A stretch of DNA of 64,000 nucleotides from CBDCFV01 sp963664625 (GCA_963664625.1 OY761541.1:1178001-1242000); one strand, 5' to 3'. Shown: positions 32,075-41,501, counted from the first letter of the stretch. Notes: generated from the sequence alone by a model not told the origin. Made by a program: numbers and translations.

Positions 32075-33034
32075 TTAAACGGTGACCAAGCGGGGTTGGG
32101 CAGTGGTGCACCAATGGAGGTACTTGGGGTTCCGGCCAACTACGATGTCGAAGTACATCTTTTGCAGTTTAGTGGAGACGGGTCCCGGCTTTCCGTCGGC
32201 GATGGGCCGGTTGTCCAACTGAATTACGGGCGTCAGATGGGCTGCGGTGCCGGTGAGCAGGACTTCGTCGGCCAGATACAACTCGCTCCGGTCAATAGTG
32301 CGCTCCACCACCTCCATGCCCAGTTCCCGTTGGGCCAATTGGATGACGGTCTCGCGGGTAATGCCGGGCAGCACGTTGTCTTCCAACGATGACGTAACAA
32401 GCTTCCCGTTGGTAACGACGAAGATGTTTTCGCCGGAGCCCTCGCACACATGGCCGTCCTGGTTAAGGATTATAGCCTCGTCGAACCCGGCCAAGGTAGC
32501 CTCGGTCTTGGCCAGGATGCTGTTGACGTAAATGCCGCATATCTTCAGCCGGGCCGGGATCATGGGATCGTCCACGCGGCGCCAGGATGAAGTGCAGCAG
32601 CGAAGTTGGTCCGAACCGAGGTAGTTGCCGAAGGGGACGGTGATCAGGGTGAAGTCACTGGCGAGGTCCTGGAGCTTCAGGTTGGCCACCATTTCCGCGC
32701 TCTTGTACGCCAGCGGCCGGATGTAGATGTCCTGCCGGTGCTCGTTGCGTTCTACCAACTCAACGGTGATCTCGCTCAGTTCATCGGCGCTGTAAGGGAT
32801 GTCCAGCATAAGCAGCCGGCAACCGGCCAGCAGGCGCTCGTAGTGCTCCCGGAGCCGGAAGATGTGCATAAGGCCCTTTTCCTCATTCCAGTTGCCCCGG
32901 ATACCTTCAAACACCCCGGTGCCATAGTGGAGAGCATGGGTCATTACGTTGACCTTGGCCTCGCTGAGAGGCACGAACTGGCCCTTGAAGAACGCTTGTA
33001 GCTCGGTTGCGCTGGAGGCTTGACCTGTGCTCAC
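32075..33034 (-). CDS. ilvE: Branched-chain amino acid aminotransferase
   Basis: IlvE performs the last step of valine, leucine and isoleucine synthesis. The 319-residue class IV aminotransferase shows VMTHALHYGTGVFEGIRGNW, the YIRPLAYKSAE segment, the PLP-site ARLKICGIYVNSILAKTEA, ILNQDGHVCEGSGENIFVV and the C-terminal EVLLTGTAAHLTPV. GTG 33034 behind GGGGTG is the start; the frame is open further upstream without a ribosome site. It is divergent from comEA. Confidence 0.93.
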   Translation of the reverse strand: MSTGQASSATELQAFFKGQFVPLSEAKVNVMTHALHYGTGVFEGIRGNWNEEKGLMHIFRLREHYERLLAGCRLLMLDIPYSADELSEITVELVERNEHRQDIYIRPLAYKSAEMVANLKLQDLASDFTLITVPFGNYLGSDQLRCCTSSWRRVDDPMIPARLKICGIYVNSILAKTEATLAGFDEAIILNQDGHVCEGSGENIFVVTNGKLVTSSLEDNVLPGITRETVIQLAQRELGMEVVERTIDRSELYLADEVLLTGTAAHLTPVIQLDNRPIADGKPGPVSTKLQKMYFDIVVGRNPKYLHWCTTAQPRLVTV

Positions 33035-33124
33035 CTGACACCCCTTTCCCCGAAAAGTTCGGTAAATTATAATCGGACGCCTGCTATAAAGACAAGGCAA
33101 CTTCCGGAACGGCGGTCCTTGCGT

Positions 33125-33802
33125 ATGCCGGAGTCACGAAGCGGTAAGTTGGCGATCGGGTTGGTCTCTCTGCTGGCCGGAGGTCTCATCCTGGCGGCGG
33201 TTATCCTGCTGTTTCGGGGCGATGACAATGCTCCTGTCCGGATAGTGCTGCCAACGCCCGAAGCAACCGGGACTGGGCAGGCTGAGAGTAATTCCGTCGA
33301 GACACCCGGTGTTGAGCCGGAACTCAAAGTCTACATTGCCGGGGCAGTCCGTTACCCCGGCGTGTACCGTTTGCAACCGGGCGACCGGCTGGAGGACGCG
33401 CTGGCGGCGGCAGGCGGGGGCACGGAGGAGGCGGACCTTGAGGCGATCAACCTGGCCCGGCGGGTAGAGGATGAAGCGTATTACAATGTGCCGCGGCTTG
33501 GGGAGACTCCCCGGCCTCCTGTGGCGGAGGCATCCAACCCGGCGCTGGGCAAGGGCGCTTCACCAGAAGGGTCCGGGGAAAGTTCAACATACGGCGAGGG
33601 CTTGATAAACCTCAACACGGCCCCCCAGGAGTTGCTGGAAACCCTGCCCGGCATCGGACCGGCCAGGGCGCAGGCAATAATAGACGACCGGGAGCAAAAC
33701 GGCCTCTTTCAATCGGTTGAAGAGGTGACGCGAGTCCCGGGCATCGGCAGCGGCGTTTATAACAGTATCCGACCCTTGGTAACCGCAGGTCCGGAGCATT
33801 AA
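33125..33802 (+). CDS. comEA: ComEA-like competence protein (SLBB plus helix-hairpin-helix)
   Basis: The 225-residue protein has an N-terminal membrane anchor (LAIGLVSLLAGGLILAAVIL), a beta-grasp SLBB domain (KVYIAGAVRYPGVYRLQPGD, GDRLEDALAAAGG) and a C-terminal pair of helix-hairpin-helix motifs (INLNTAPQELLETLPGIGPA, VTRVPGIGSGVYNSIRPLV). ComEA binds incoming DNA at the outer face of the membrane and passes it to ComEC, encoded 84 bp downstream. The start is ATG 33125, where similarity begins. Confidence 0.92.
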   Translation: MPESRSGKLAIGLVSLLAGGLILAAVILLFRGDDNAPVRIVLPTPEATGTGQAESNSVETPGVEPELKVYIAGAVRYPGVYRLQPGDRLEDALAAAGGGTEEADLEAINLARRVEDEAYYNVPRLGETPRPPVAEASNPALGKGASPEGSGESSTYGEGLINLNTAPQELLETLPGIGPARAQAIIDDREQNGLFQSVEEVTRVPGIGSGVYNSIRPLVTAGPEH

Positions 33803-33838
33803 CGCGCTTCTGGACTTCGGTTTTTCTGACCCCCTTCC

Positions 33839-33862
33839 CGTCTTTCCCGCGAAGGCGGGAAA
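33839..33862. repeat. Dispersed palindrome between comEA and comEC
   Basis: CCGTCTTTCCCGCGAAGGCGGGAAA is the reverse-oriented form of the palindrome at 30623. It fills part of the gap before comEC. Confidence 0.65.
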
Positions 33863-33886
33863 CACTCAGGAGACGGGGACACCGGC

Positions 33887-36373
33887 ATGAAGCTGGCGTT
33901 TTTGGCCGCCGCATGGCTCGCCGGGACCATGCTGGGCTTGGAGGTTAACCCGCCTCTGCTGCCGGTAGCGCTGCTGTTGTTGGCTGTCCTTCCTTTGGCG
34001 CTGGTTTTCCGAGCGTTGCGCCGGTCCGTCTGGCCGGCTCTGCTGGCGGGCGTTCTGCTGCTTGGGCTGTTGCGGGTCGAGGCGCTGCCCGGCGCCGCGG
34101 CGCCGTCGTTGTTGGAAGACGATGGACCGGTGGTATTGGTCGGGCGTATATCCGACGACCCTGAGTCCACTGCCCGTCGCATCAGGTTCGCTTTTGACGT
34201 AAACGCTGTTGACGATGCCGGGGCGATGAAGCCGGTCAATGGCAGGATTCTGGTGTACGCCGATCCTCCGGAGCTTCTCGTTACCGTGAGGGACAGCGGG
34301 TATTTCAGGTACGGCGACGCGTTGCGACTGGAGGGAGAGCTTCGGCGGCCAAGGCCCTTTGGCGGCTTTGACTACCCGGCCTACCTTGCCAACCAAGGAA
34401 TCTCGGGCATCTTATACGCCCGGTCCGTTCACTTGCTTCCGGCAGAGGCGCCTTCATTAGGGTCGGCGCTGCTGATCAGGGTATTCGACCTGCGCCGGGG
34501 GTTGGCGAACAGGCTGGAACAAGCCATGACGGAGCCCCATGTGTCGCTGGCGCAAGCGTTGCTGCTTGGGCTTCGAAGTGCGTTGCCCGAGGACGTGGAA
34601 GAGTCCTTCCGCCGTACCGGAACATCGCACCTGTTGGCCATATCCGGTCTTCACGTTGGCGTGATACTGGCGTTGACGATGATTGGTACGTCACGACTGT
34701 TGGGGCGGCGCTGGCATTTGTACTTAGCGATTTCCGTCGCTGTGGTCTGGGCCTACGCCGCGATAAGCGGGTTCCCCATATCGGTAGTCCGGGCCGCCAT
34801 CATGGGCACCGTGTTGTTGCTGGCGTGGGGTGTGGGCCGTCCGCGGAGCGTTCTGCCGTCCCTGGCCCTCGCCGCCGCCGTCATGGTTGGAATCGATCCC
34901 AGAGTGCTGGGCCAAGTCTCGTTCCAGCTCAGCTTTACCGCGCTGGCCGGGATTGTACTGGCGTTGCCTTATCAGGCCAGGATATCCGAGTGGGCGTCGA
35001 TGCGGGCGCAGTCGGCGGCTACTTGGCGGCGGGTGTGGTTTTGGCAAGGTGCCAATGCGGTCTCGACTGCGTTGGTCGTTTCCGCCGCGGCGACGCTGGC
35101 AACGTGGCCATTGGTGGCCGCCAATTTCGAGCGCGTCCCGATCCTGGGAATCTTCACTACCCTGCTGGCCCTGCCCGCGCTTCCCGGAATACTAGTCGGG
35201 TCGATGGCGACGGCGTTGGCGGGGTTGGTCCACCCATTGGGGGGCCAGTTTTTCGGGTGGCTGACCTGGGTGCCGTTGAGCTACCTGCTGGGGCTGGTTT
35301 CGGTCTTTCCAACGGTGTCCTTCTCCGGTTCCTGGGTGGGTATACCGTTCCTGTGGGCTTGGTACTTGACGCTTGGAGGGTTGCTGCTTCTGCCGGGAGG
35401 AATGCCCCGCTTTAAGGAGATATTTGCCAAGCTGGACGAAATGTGGGCCCGCGCGGTGGGCAAGGGCCCGGGTAGCAGGGCAACGCCTGGACTGTCGTTG
35501 GGAAGCGCCATGCTGGCCGTCGCTCTGCTGGCGGGCGGCGTCGTGTTGTGGCTACAGGTATTCAGCCCGACGGACGAGAACCTGCGGGTGCATTTCTTCG
35601 ACGTAGGCCAGGGAGACAGCACGCTTATCGACACTCCCAACGGCAGGCAGGTACTGGTTGACGGCGGGCCGGACCTGGACGGGGCGGTAAACGCATTGGC
35701 CGGGGTTTTGCCTCCGGGAGACCGCAACCTGGACTTGGTGGTGGTTACCCACATGGACGAAGACCATGCCAGGGGACTTATCGAGGTGGTGGACAGGTAT
35801 GACGTAGAGGCGGTGCTAATGGGGACAGCCGACGATGACGCTGTCATAGGTCCCCAATGGGAAGCCGTGCTGCGACGAAAAGGGATAGAGCCGGTGCAGG
35901 TAGCCGCCGGGCATCTGGTGGAGTTGGAGCCGGGCATCACGCTGGAAGTGCTGAATCCGCCGGCGACGCCGTTCGTAGGCACTCCCGCCGACCGGAACAA
36001 CAACTCGGTTGTGATGCGATTGTCCTACGGGCGAATAACCTACCTGTTGACCGCCGACATAGAAGCCCCGGCGGAGAGCCGCTTGGCCCGCAGCCCTGAG
36101 GACCTGAAGAGCACGGTGCTCAAGGTGGGGCATCACGGCAGCCGTTCGTCCACCACTGCGTCTTTCCTGGAGAAAGTGGACCCGTCCCTGGCGGTGGTCT
36201 CCGCCGGGGCGGACAACCGCTACGGCCACCCCCACCGCGAGGTCATGGACCGGCTGACACGGCGGTTGGGGCCGGAGATGGTTTTCAGGACGGACCGCGA
36301 CGGCAGTGTTGAGCTAATCAGCGACGGGGTAGATTTGTGGGTGAGAACGGAGGTGCAGGGTCATGTATACTGA
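33887..36373 (+). CDS. comEC: ComEC/Rec2 DNA-uptake channel with metallo-beta-lactamase domain
   Basis: The 828-residue protein has an N-terminal set of membrane helices with a DUF4131-like part, the Competence domain core (GTSHLLAISGLHVGVILAL, YAAISGFPISVVRAAIMGTV), and a C-terminal metallo-beta-lactamase domain from about residue 565. That domain shows VHFFDVGQGDSTLIDTPNGR, TAADDD-like acidic ligands, VVTHMDEDHARGLIEVVDRY and LKVGHHGSRSSTTASFLEKV. It would carry transforming DNA across the membrane while the lactamase-like domain may degrade one strand. It follows comEA. Confidence 0.95.
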   Translation: MKLAFLAAAWLAGTMLGLEVNPPLLPVALLLLAVLPLALVFRALRRSVWPALLAGVLLLGLLRVEALPGAAAPSLLEDDGPVVLVGRISDDPESTARRIRFAFDVNAVDDAGAMKPVNGRILVYADPPELLVTVRDSGYFRYGDALRLEGELRRPRPFGGFDYPAYLANQGISGILYARSVHLLPAEAPSLGSALLIRVFDLRRGLANRLEQAMTEPHVSLAQALLLGLRSALPEDVEESFRRTGTSHLLAISGLHVGVILALTMIGTSRLLGRRWHLYLAISVAVVWAYAAISGFPISVVRAAIMGTVLLLAWGVGRPRSVLPSLALAAAVMVGIDPRVLGQVSFQLSFTALAGIVLALPYQARISEWASMRAQSAATWRRVWFWQGANAVSTALVVSAAATLATWPLVAANFERVPILGIFTTLLALPALPGILVGSMATALAGLVHPLGGQFFGWLTWVPLSYLLGLVSVFPTVSFSGSWVGIPFLWAWYLTLGGLLLLPGGMPRFKEIFAKLDEMWARAVGKGPGSRATPGLSLGSAMLAVALLAGGVVLWLQVFSPTDENLRVHFFDVGQGDSTLIDTPNGRQVLVDGGPDLDGAVNALAGVLPPGDRNLDLVVVTHMDEDHARGLIEVVDRYDVEAVLMGTADDDAVIGPQWEAVLRRKGIEPVQVAAGHLVELEPGITLEVLNPPATPFVGTPADRNNNSVVMRLSYGRITYLLTADIEAPAESRLARSPEDLKSTVLKVGHHGSRSSTTASFLEKVDPSLAVVSAGADNRYGHPHREVMDRLTRRLGPEMVFRTDRDGSVELISDGVDLWVRTEVQGHVY

Positions 36374-36422
36374 AACGCAGCCCGGTGCATAACTGCCATA
36401 GTGAATAGGGGACAAGAACGAA

Positions 36423-36986
36423 ATGGCGACTGTATCTCCACTACCTGAAGAACCGCCCGCGTTGCCCGATCCCGTAAGTCCCAATCAGGAACAAAGTCCC
36501 GAAAATCGCAAGATTATGAGCCGCAGGCTCATCATACAAGCGAAAAAAGAACTCAAGGACGGTGAACGTCTTCAGGCGGGCGAAAAAGCGTGGGGCGCTG
36601 TTGCACAGCATCTGAAAATAATTGGAGAGCAACGGGGTTGGAATCGAACGGCGCACCGGCACCTTGACGCCATCGGACGTCATATAGTGATCGAATACAA
36701 TGAACCGGGACTAGCCAACGCTCTCTCCGACGCCTACCACAAGGGGCACGAAAATTTCTACGAGAACCAGCGGAGCATCGAGGAACTTGAAGAGACCATC
36801 GATGGCGTCGAAGAGGCTTTGCCAGTGCTTGAGGCTATCGAATCCGAGGGGCCGCGGCATTTCAAAATCAATTCCAATAACCAGTTGCGAAGATTAAGAG
36901 AACTCACCGGGAACCGTGACTTGCAAATCGGCGACGAGTCCAACGTGGGGTTTTCCCTGCGTCACTTGCCGAACTTTAATGACTGA
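36423..36986 (+). CDS. PaREP1/HEPN-like helical protein, long form
   Basis: The 187-residue protein carries the shared pattern (GERLQAGEKAWGAVAQHLKI, then HKGHENFYENQRSIEELEET). It has an extra C-terminal 50 residues (NSNNQLRRLRELTGNRDLQI), so it is the longest family member in the window. Its stop codon overlaps the RNase PH start by 8 bp, an unusual coupling with an RNA-processing enzyme. The ribosome site is weak. Confidence 0.6.
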   Translation: MATVSPLPEEPPALPDPVSPNQEQSPENRKIMSRRLIIQAKKELKDGERLQAGEKAWGAVAQHLKIIGEQRGWNRTAHRHLDAIGRHIVIEYNEPGLANALSDAYHKGHENFYENQRSIEELEETIDGVEEALPVLEAIESEGPRHFKINSNNQLRRLRELTGNRDLQIGDESNVGFSLRHLPNFND

Positions 36987-37722
36987 GGAAGTAGGTACTT
37001 TGGCCAGAACCGACGGACGCCGCTGGGATGAAGCCCGCCCAGTCAACATTACGACAGGGTTCCAGAAGTTCGCCGAGGGGTCGGCGGTAATTGAGATGGG
37101 AGACACGCGGGTGCTATGCGCGGCCTCGCTGGATGAACGCGTCCCACAGTTCCTGAGAGGCCAGGGCAAGGGGTGGGTAACCGCGGAGTATGCCATGCTG
37201 CCTCGCTCCACCAACACCAGGACGGCGCGTGAGAGGGACGGCGGCCGGATAAGCGGCCGCTCACAGGAGATTCAACGGCTTATCGGCAGGTCGTTGAGGG
37301 CGGTTACGGACCTGGAGGCCTTGGGCGAGCGCACGGTGCAAGTGGACTGCGACGTGCTTCAAGCCGACGGGGGGACACGTACCGCGGCGATTACCGGCGC
37401 CTACGTGGCCCTGCACCAAGCGTTGAAGGTGCTGGTTGACCATCGCGTGCTCCGTCGGGTCCCACTTCTGGACTCGGTGGCGGCGATAAGCGTCGGTTTG
37501 ATCGACGATGGACTGCTTCTGGACCTGTGTTACGAGGAGGACTTCCGGGCCGATGTGGACTTCAACCTGGTGATGACCGGGAGCGGCGACTTGGTGGAGT
37601 TGCAGGGCGCGACCGAAGCGTCGCCCTTCCCGCGGCAAAGGGTGACCGACATCCTGGAGTTGGCCGCCGAGGGCATGGCGCCGCTGTTCGCCGCGCAACG
37701 TGAGGCGCTGGCGCGGGCCTGA
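36979..37722 (+). CDS. rph: Ribonuclease PH
   Basis: RNase PH trims tRNA 3' ends by phosphorolysis. The 247-residue protein shows TDGRRWDEARPVNITTGFQK, MLPRSTNTRTARERDGGRIS, the catalytic-face GRSQEIQRLIGRSLRAVTDL and VDCDVLQADGGTRTAAITGA. The proposed ATG at 36979 overlaps the end of the PaREP1-like gene; a TTG at 37000 (LARTDG) is an alternative. Its stop overlaps the htrA start by one base. Confidence 0.93.
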   Translation: MTEEVGTLARTDGRRWDEARPVNITTGFQKFAEGSAVIEMGDTRVLCAASLDERVPQFLRGQGKGWVTAEYAMLPRSTNTRTARERDGGRISGRSQEIQRLIGRSLRAVTDLEALGERTVQVDCDVLQADGGTRTAAITGAYVALHQALKVLVDHRVLRRVPLLDSVAAISVGLIDDGLLLDLCYEEDFRADVDFNLVMTGSGDLVELQGATEASPFPRQRVTDILELAAEGMAPLFAAQREALARA

Positions 37723-39110
37723 TGTTGGGGTTGGTTTCGAGCTTGGTCCGGTCTGTCAGCCGCATAAGGCACGGGCCGGTCTGGCTTGTTGCGCCGGTCC
37801 TGCTGGTGGTGTTGGCGGCCTGTTCCGGAGCGCCTCCCACGTCCGCTGAGATGGCCGTTGGCTCCACCGCCAACGGGGCGGATGCAGCGACATCCTCGCC
37901 TCCGTCATTCCGGGACGTGTCCACCGCTACACCAGCGCCGTCAACGCGGGACATCGCCACCACCACACCGACGCCCTCGATACGAGACGACGCCACCGCG
38001 ACACCTGCTCCCTCGATACGAGACGTCGCCACTGCAACACCTGAACCGACGCAGGAAATCGCCGCTCCAACACCGGCAGCCGAAACCGGAGACACGCAGA
38101 GCAATGTGACCGATAGCCCCGCCGCTCCGCCGCCTCCGGCCGTTATGGTGCTGCAACTGCCCAACGTGGCCGATACGGTGGAGCGGGTGCGCCCGGCGGT
38201 GGTGTCTTTAGTGACCGAGGTGATGCTGAGAGACCGGTTCGGGATGGTGAGGCGGGACTTCGGCAGCGGGACCGGGGTGATAATCAGCGAGGACGGGCTG
38301 GTTGTGACCAACAACCACGTGATCGAGGGCGCGGCCAAGGTAATCATCACCAAGGACGACGGCTCGCAAGTGGAAGCGGAAATCGTTGGAGCGGACAGGT
38401 TATCGGACTTGGCCGTTTTGCGGCTGCCGGGGACATACGACACCTTCCTGCCGTTGAACGACGATGCCCACCTGCGGGTCGGCGAATGGGTCATAGCCAT
38501 AGGCAACGCGCTGGCGCTGCCGGGCGGACCTACGGTTACCGTGGGAGTGGTGTCGGCGATGGGCCGCACGATTGGAGGGAGCGACGGCACGCCGCTGTAC
38601 GACCTGATCCAGACGGACACGTCGATCAATCCGGGGAACAGCGGCGGCCCGTTAATCAACATGAACGGCGACCTGGTGGGCATCAACACCGCGATACTGC
38701 GGGGCGGCGAGTTCGGGAGGCCCCACTTTGAGGGCATCGGCTTCGCCATCAACATGGAGACCGCCATCGAAGTGTCCGAGCAGTTAATCAAGGACGGCAG
38801 GGTCAAGTGGGCTTGGATGGGGGTGTTCCTGGCCGACCTGACGCCCGACATAGCGGCGCAATTCGGGCTGCCCATCCGAGAGGGCGTGATCATCCAGTCG
38901 GTTCTTCAGGATGGCCCGTCGGACAGAGCGGGCATCAGTCCGGGCGACATAGTCATGTCGATAGACGGGACGGAAGTCGCCACGGTGCTCGACCTTATGC
39001 GTATGCTGCGGCAGGACCTGAAGGCCCACCAAGAGGTCGAGGTGCAACTGTTCCGCAACGGAGCGCGGGACACCATCACCATGACGCTGGGGGAGAGGCC
39101 GGGGAGGTAG
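37722..39110 (+). CDS. HtrA/DegP-type serine protease with PDZ domain
   Basis: The 462-residue protein has an N-terminal membrane segment, then a Pro/Thr-rich linker with 12-residue repeats (residues about 64-110). A trypsin-like domain follows with catalytic His (VVTNNHVIEGAAKV), Asp (DRLSDLAVLRL) and Ser (NPGNSGGPLINMNGDLVGIN), then one PDZ domain (VLQDGPSDRAGISPGDIVMS). It would degrade or refold misfolded proteins outside the membrane. The start overlaps the rph stop (TGATG). Confidence 0.92.
   Translation: MLGLVSSLVRSVSRIRHGPVWLVAPVLLVVLAACSGAPPTSAEMAVGSTANGADAATSSPPSFRDVSTATPAPSTRDIATTTPTPSIRDDATATPAPSIRDVATATPEPTQEIAAPTPAAETGDTQSNVTDSPAAPPPPAVMVLQLPNVADTVERVRPAVVSLVTEVMLRDRFGMVRRDFGSGTGVIISEDGLVVTNNHVIEGAAKVIITKDDGSQVEAEIVGADRLSDLAVLRLPGTYDTFLPLNDDAHLRVGEWVIAIGNALALPGGPTVTVGVVSAMGRTIGGSDGTPLYDLIQTDTSINPGNSGGPLINMNGDLVGINTAILRGGEFGRPHFEGIGFAINMETAIEVSEQLIKDGRVKWAWMGVFLADLTPDIAAQFGLPIREGVIIQSVLQDGPSDRAGISPGDIVMSIDGTEVATVLDLMRMLRQDLKAHQEVEVQLFRNGARDTITMTLGERPGR
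37911..38050 (+). repeat. 36-bp in-frame tandem repeats in the htrA linker
   Basis: Four imperfect units encode about 12 residues each of the type RD-x-A-T-x-TP-x-PS. The copy number is likely to vary between strains, changing the length of the linker between membrane helix and protease. Confidence 0.6.
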
Positions 39111-39164
39111 GGATGGGTCTTGTTGAGGTTGGGTATGAAAGAGGTGATATAATCGCGCAAGACA

Positions 39165-39638
39165 ATGACATCATGGCTACGATTACACTTGGCGCGGGTA
39201 TCCGCTCTCATGGCGGGTTCAGCGTTCCTGATGGGCCTGATTGGCATTCTGATATATTATGGCAGGGTTGACCTGGGTACTTGGATAACGGCGGTAAATG
39301 CTTCAGTTGGCTTTGGGCTGATCGCAGGATTTACAGGGGAGGTATTTGCTATGGTGCTGGCGTCGCAATGGATGAAAGAAGAACGTCAAAGGTTAGACGA
39401 AGAACGTCTGCGGGCCAAAGAAGAACGTCTGCAGGCGAAAGAAGAGCGCCTACGGTTACAAGAAGAGCGCCTACGGTTAGATGAAGAATTTAAGCAAAGA
39501 CTGGAATCGATGGGAATTCCACATACCAGAGATTCATCGGGGCGCGTTGTTGTAGACGAAGAAGCTCTGCAACGTTTGAAGGACGAGGCGGAGCAATACA
39601 GGACCTACCGGGCAACGATTGAAGGTCCGGGAAAGTAA
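39165..39638 (+). CDS. Two-helix membrane protein with repeated coiled coil
   Basis: The 157-residue product has two N-terminal hydrophobic helices (VSALMAGSAFLMGLIGILIY and ASVGFGLIAGFTGEVFAMVL) and a charged coiled coil built of heptads of the type EERLR-x-K repeated five times (DNA around 39380-39490 shows 21-bp units). No family is recognised. A strong terminator follows. It shares this membrane-plus-repeats design with three other small proteins in the window. Confidence 0.6.
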   Translation: MTSWLRLHLARVSALMAGSAFLMGLIGILIYYGRVDLGTWITAVNASVGFGLIAGFTGEVFAMVLASQWMKEERQRLDEERLRAKEERLQAKEERLRLQEERLRLDEEFKQRLESMGIPHTRDSSGRVVVDEEALQRLKDEAEQYRTYRATIEGPGK

Positions 39639-39660
39639 TATCCTGGAGGTTGGTTCGTGG

Positions 39661-39692
39661 GGGCTGGAGAATATTCCAGCCCTTTCTTTTTT
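39661..39692 (+). terminator. Rho-independent terminator after the coiled-coil gene
   Basis: The stem GGGCTGGA/TCCAGCCC is followed by TTTCTTTTTT. It marks the end of the rph-htrA side and the left border of an AT-richer region. Confidence 0.88.
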
Positions 39693-39893
39693 GTGCTGGC
39701 ATATAAGAAGATTCCATCCAAATAAAATTGACCCGTTCCGTTGCGTGAGGGGATAGTTCCCTTGTATCTGAGTGCGGTGGCCTCGCGTTTATTGTCATAA
39801 TATTGCAACCCGGTTGCCTTGGCTATAGAATCCGGCATGACAATCCCTGTGGGTGTATGGATTCATTATCAAGGCATTTTCGAGGTGGAGAAC

Positions 39894-40967
39894 ATGGCTG
39901 TTGAGACCGTCGAACAGGCTATTAAAGGTATCCGAAACAAATACCCTAATATGGATAGTCTCAAGAACGAAGGAGAAACCAAGCAATTTGTTGTTGAGAG
40001 AATTTTGCGAGCCTTGGATTGGGAGCAAATTCTGGAAGAAGAAGTGAAAAAAGAGTACCCGGTTGATCCCGTCGGTAAGGACAAGGTCGACTACGCCTTG
40101 AACCCGGATTCTCCAACCATGGTCTTCGTCGAAGCCAAGGCATCCGGCGTCAATTTTGACAATAAACCCGTGCAGCAACTCTTGAAATACTGTTTCCAGC
40201 GGACGGTTAACCTAGCCGTACTTACCGATGGACGCAGATGGTGGTTGTATCTTCCTCAATACCAGGGGCCACAGGGGAAAGGTCTTCACTGGAGTGAAAG
40301 ACGTTTCTCTGAAATTGACATCACCAGCGGAGGACCTGCGAAGATACAAAGGGAGTTCGAAAAATTCCTGTCCAAGGAAAAAGTGTCGTCAGGTAAAGCC
40401 ATCGAGGCTGCCCAGATTGAGATCGACAAGAAAATTAACGAGAAGATAGCAAAGAACGGTATTGTAGATGCTTGGAATAAGATTGTAAGCACGCCGTCTG
40501 AGGATTTGGTAAAGGTGTTGACCGATGCAACCTATAGCTTGTGCGGTGTCAAACCAAACAAACCCTTGGTGAAAGAGTTTTTCCACAATCATCGGTTGAA
40601 AGTATCAGATTTCGACCGCTCACAACCAAAGGCGGCTACGAATGGTGGGAATGGGCAGCAAAATGGAAAGCGGCTGTTCACATTTAATGGCACCGAGTAC
40701 TCAGTCAAGACTTGGAAACAAGTGCTGGTGAAACTTTGCGAATTGATATATGACGAGCAGCAAGATCAGTTCGACCGCATTATGAATGTGCAGGGAACAA
40801 CGGCTTCGTACTTTTCCAAGAATTCTGCTGACCTTAAAGACCCTAAACAGATTGGAAATAGCGGCATATTTGCGGAAACAGCCCCTTTGAGTCAGTTGGG
40901 AGTAAAACAACGTTGCCGAATGGTGTTAGAAGAGTTTGGTTATCCCGAAGACTTCCTCAAAACATAG
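39894..40967 (+). CDS. Type I restriction R-subunit N-terminal (HSDR_N)-like protein
   Basis: The 357-residue protein has an HSDR_N-type nuclease domain in its first 130 residues: EGETKQFVVERILRALDWEQ, then VDYALNPDSPTMVFVEAKAS with the PD-(D/E)xK residues Asp and Glu-x-Lys, and LAVLTDGRRWWLYLPQYQG. No helicase domain follows and no methylase or specificity gene is adjacent. The rest is helical plus a C-terminal domain (FTFNGTEYSVKTWKQVLVKL) of unknown role. Start ATG 39894 has GGAG upstream. Base composition is AT-richer than its neighbours, suggesting transfer. Confidence 0.7.
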   Translation: MAVETVEQAIKGIRNKYPNMDSLKNEGETKQFVVERILRALDWEQILEEEVKKEYPVDPVGKDKVDYALNPDSPTMVFVEAKASGVNFDNKPVQQLLKYCFQRTVNLAVLTDGRRWWLYLPQYQGPQGKGLHWSERRFSEIDITSGGPAKIQREFEKFLSKEKVSSGKAIEAAQIEIDKKINEKIAKNGIVDAWNKIVSTPSEDLVKVLTDATYSLCGVKPNKPLVKEFFHNHRLKVSDFDRSQPKAATNGGNGQQNGKRLFTFNGTEYSVKTWKQVLVKLCELIYDEQQDQFDRIMNVQGTTASYFSKNSADLKDPKQIGNSGIFAETAPLSQLGVKQRCRMVLEEFGYPEDFLKT

Positions 40968-41044
40968 TAATGTCATTCTCGCCAACGTAGTTTTTATCCC
41001 TTGGCAGGGACGTTCGTAGTGCTGATAGAGTAGTGCTTCCCTAC

Positions 41045-41113
41045 ATGGGGGTTCCGCGAACAATGCTTTTGAGGGGTATCTTAGTCGCCAGTGTCATTAC
41101 CATGTTATTGAGG
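41045..41113 (+). pseudogene. 5' remnant of a lipoprotein gene cut by the IS element
   Basis: Bases 40997-41109 match 42470-42577 at about 85 percent identity, including upstream sequence and the first codons (MLLRGILVASVITML). Just past that match the IS begins at 41114. The frame runs into the IS and stops at 41161. It is a paralogue of the intact gene at 42511, truncated by the insertion. Confidence 0.65.
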
Positions 41114-41198
41114 TGGACCCAAGAAACTGGACAGGTAGCTAAGTGGGAGTCCTGCTTCTAAACTGAGGGCAGCGACAGCTGTCGAGGAGGAGCGGGAA

Positions 41199-41501
41199 AT
41201 GTCCAGAGAGAGAAGAAAGCACAGCCCGGCCTTCAAGGCCAAAGTTGCACTGGAGGCAATGAAGGGCGAGCAGACGGTGGCCGAACTGGCTGCCCGGTTC
41301 GAGGTTCACCCCAACCAGATTCAGACATGGAAGAAGGCTCTGGTCGATGGGGCGTCCGCCATCTTTGACCAGGGCAACGGGACCAGTAAAGACAAGGGTC
41401 AGAAGAGCAAGAACAACGACGCTCTGGTGGCCCGGTTGTACCAGCAGATCGGCCAGCTCAAGGTGGAGCGGGATTTCTTGGAGGAAAGGTCCGGTCCATG
41501 A
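41199..41501 (+). CDS. IS3-family transposase OrfA
   Basis: The 100-residue protein has the N-terminal helix-turn-helix of IS3 OrfA (HSPAFKAKVALEAMKGEQTV, ELAARFEVHPNQIQTWKKAL) and a leucine-zipper-like helix near the end (LVARLYQQIGQLKVERDFLE). It binds the element's ends and pairs with OrfB. Confidence 0.92.
   Translation: MSRERRKHSPAFKAKVALEAMKGEQTVAELAARFEVHPNQIQTWKKALVDGASAIFDQGNGTSKDKGQKSKNNDALVARLYQQIGQLKVERDFLEERSGP

Noticed and set aside
37562..38893. A 443-codon open frame on the minus strand
   Set aside because: It is antisense to rph/htrA, with a Ser/Thr/Val-rich shadow composition and no domain.
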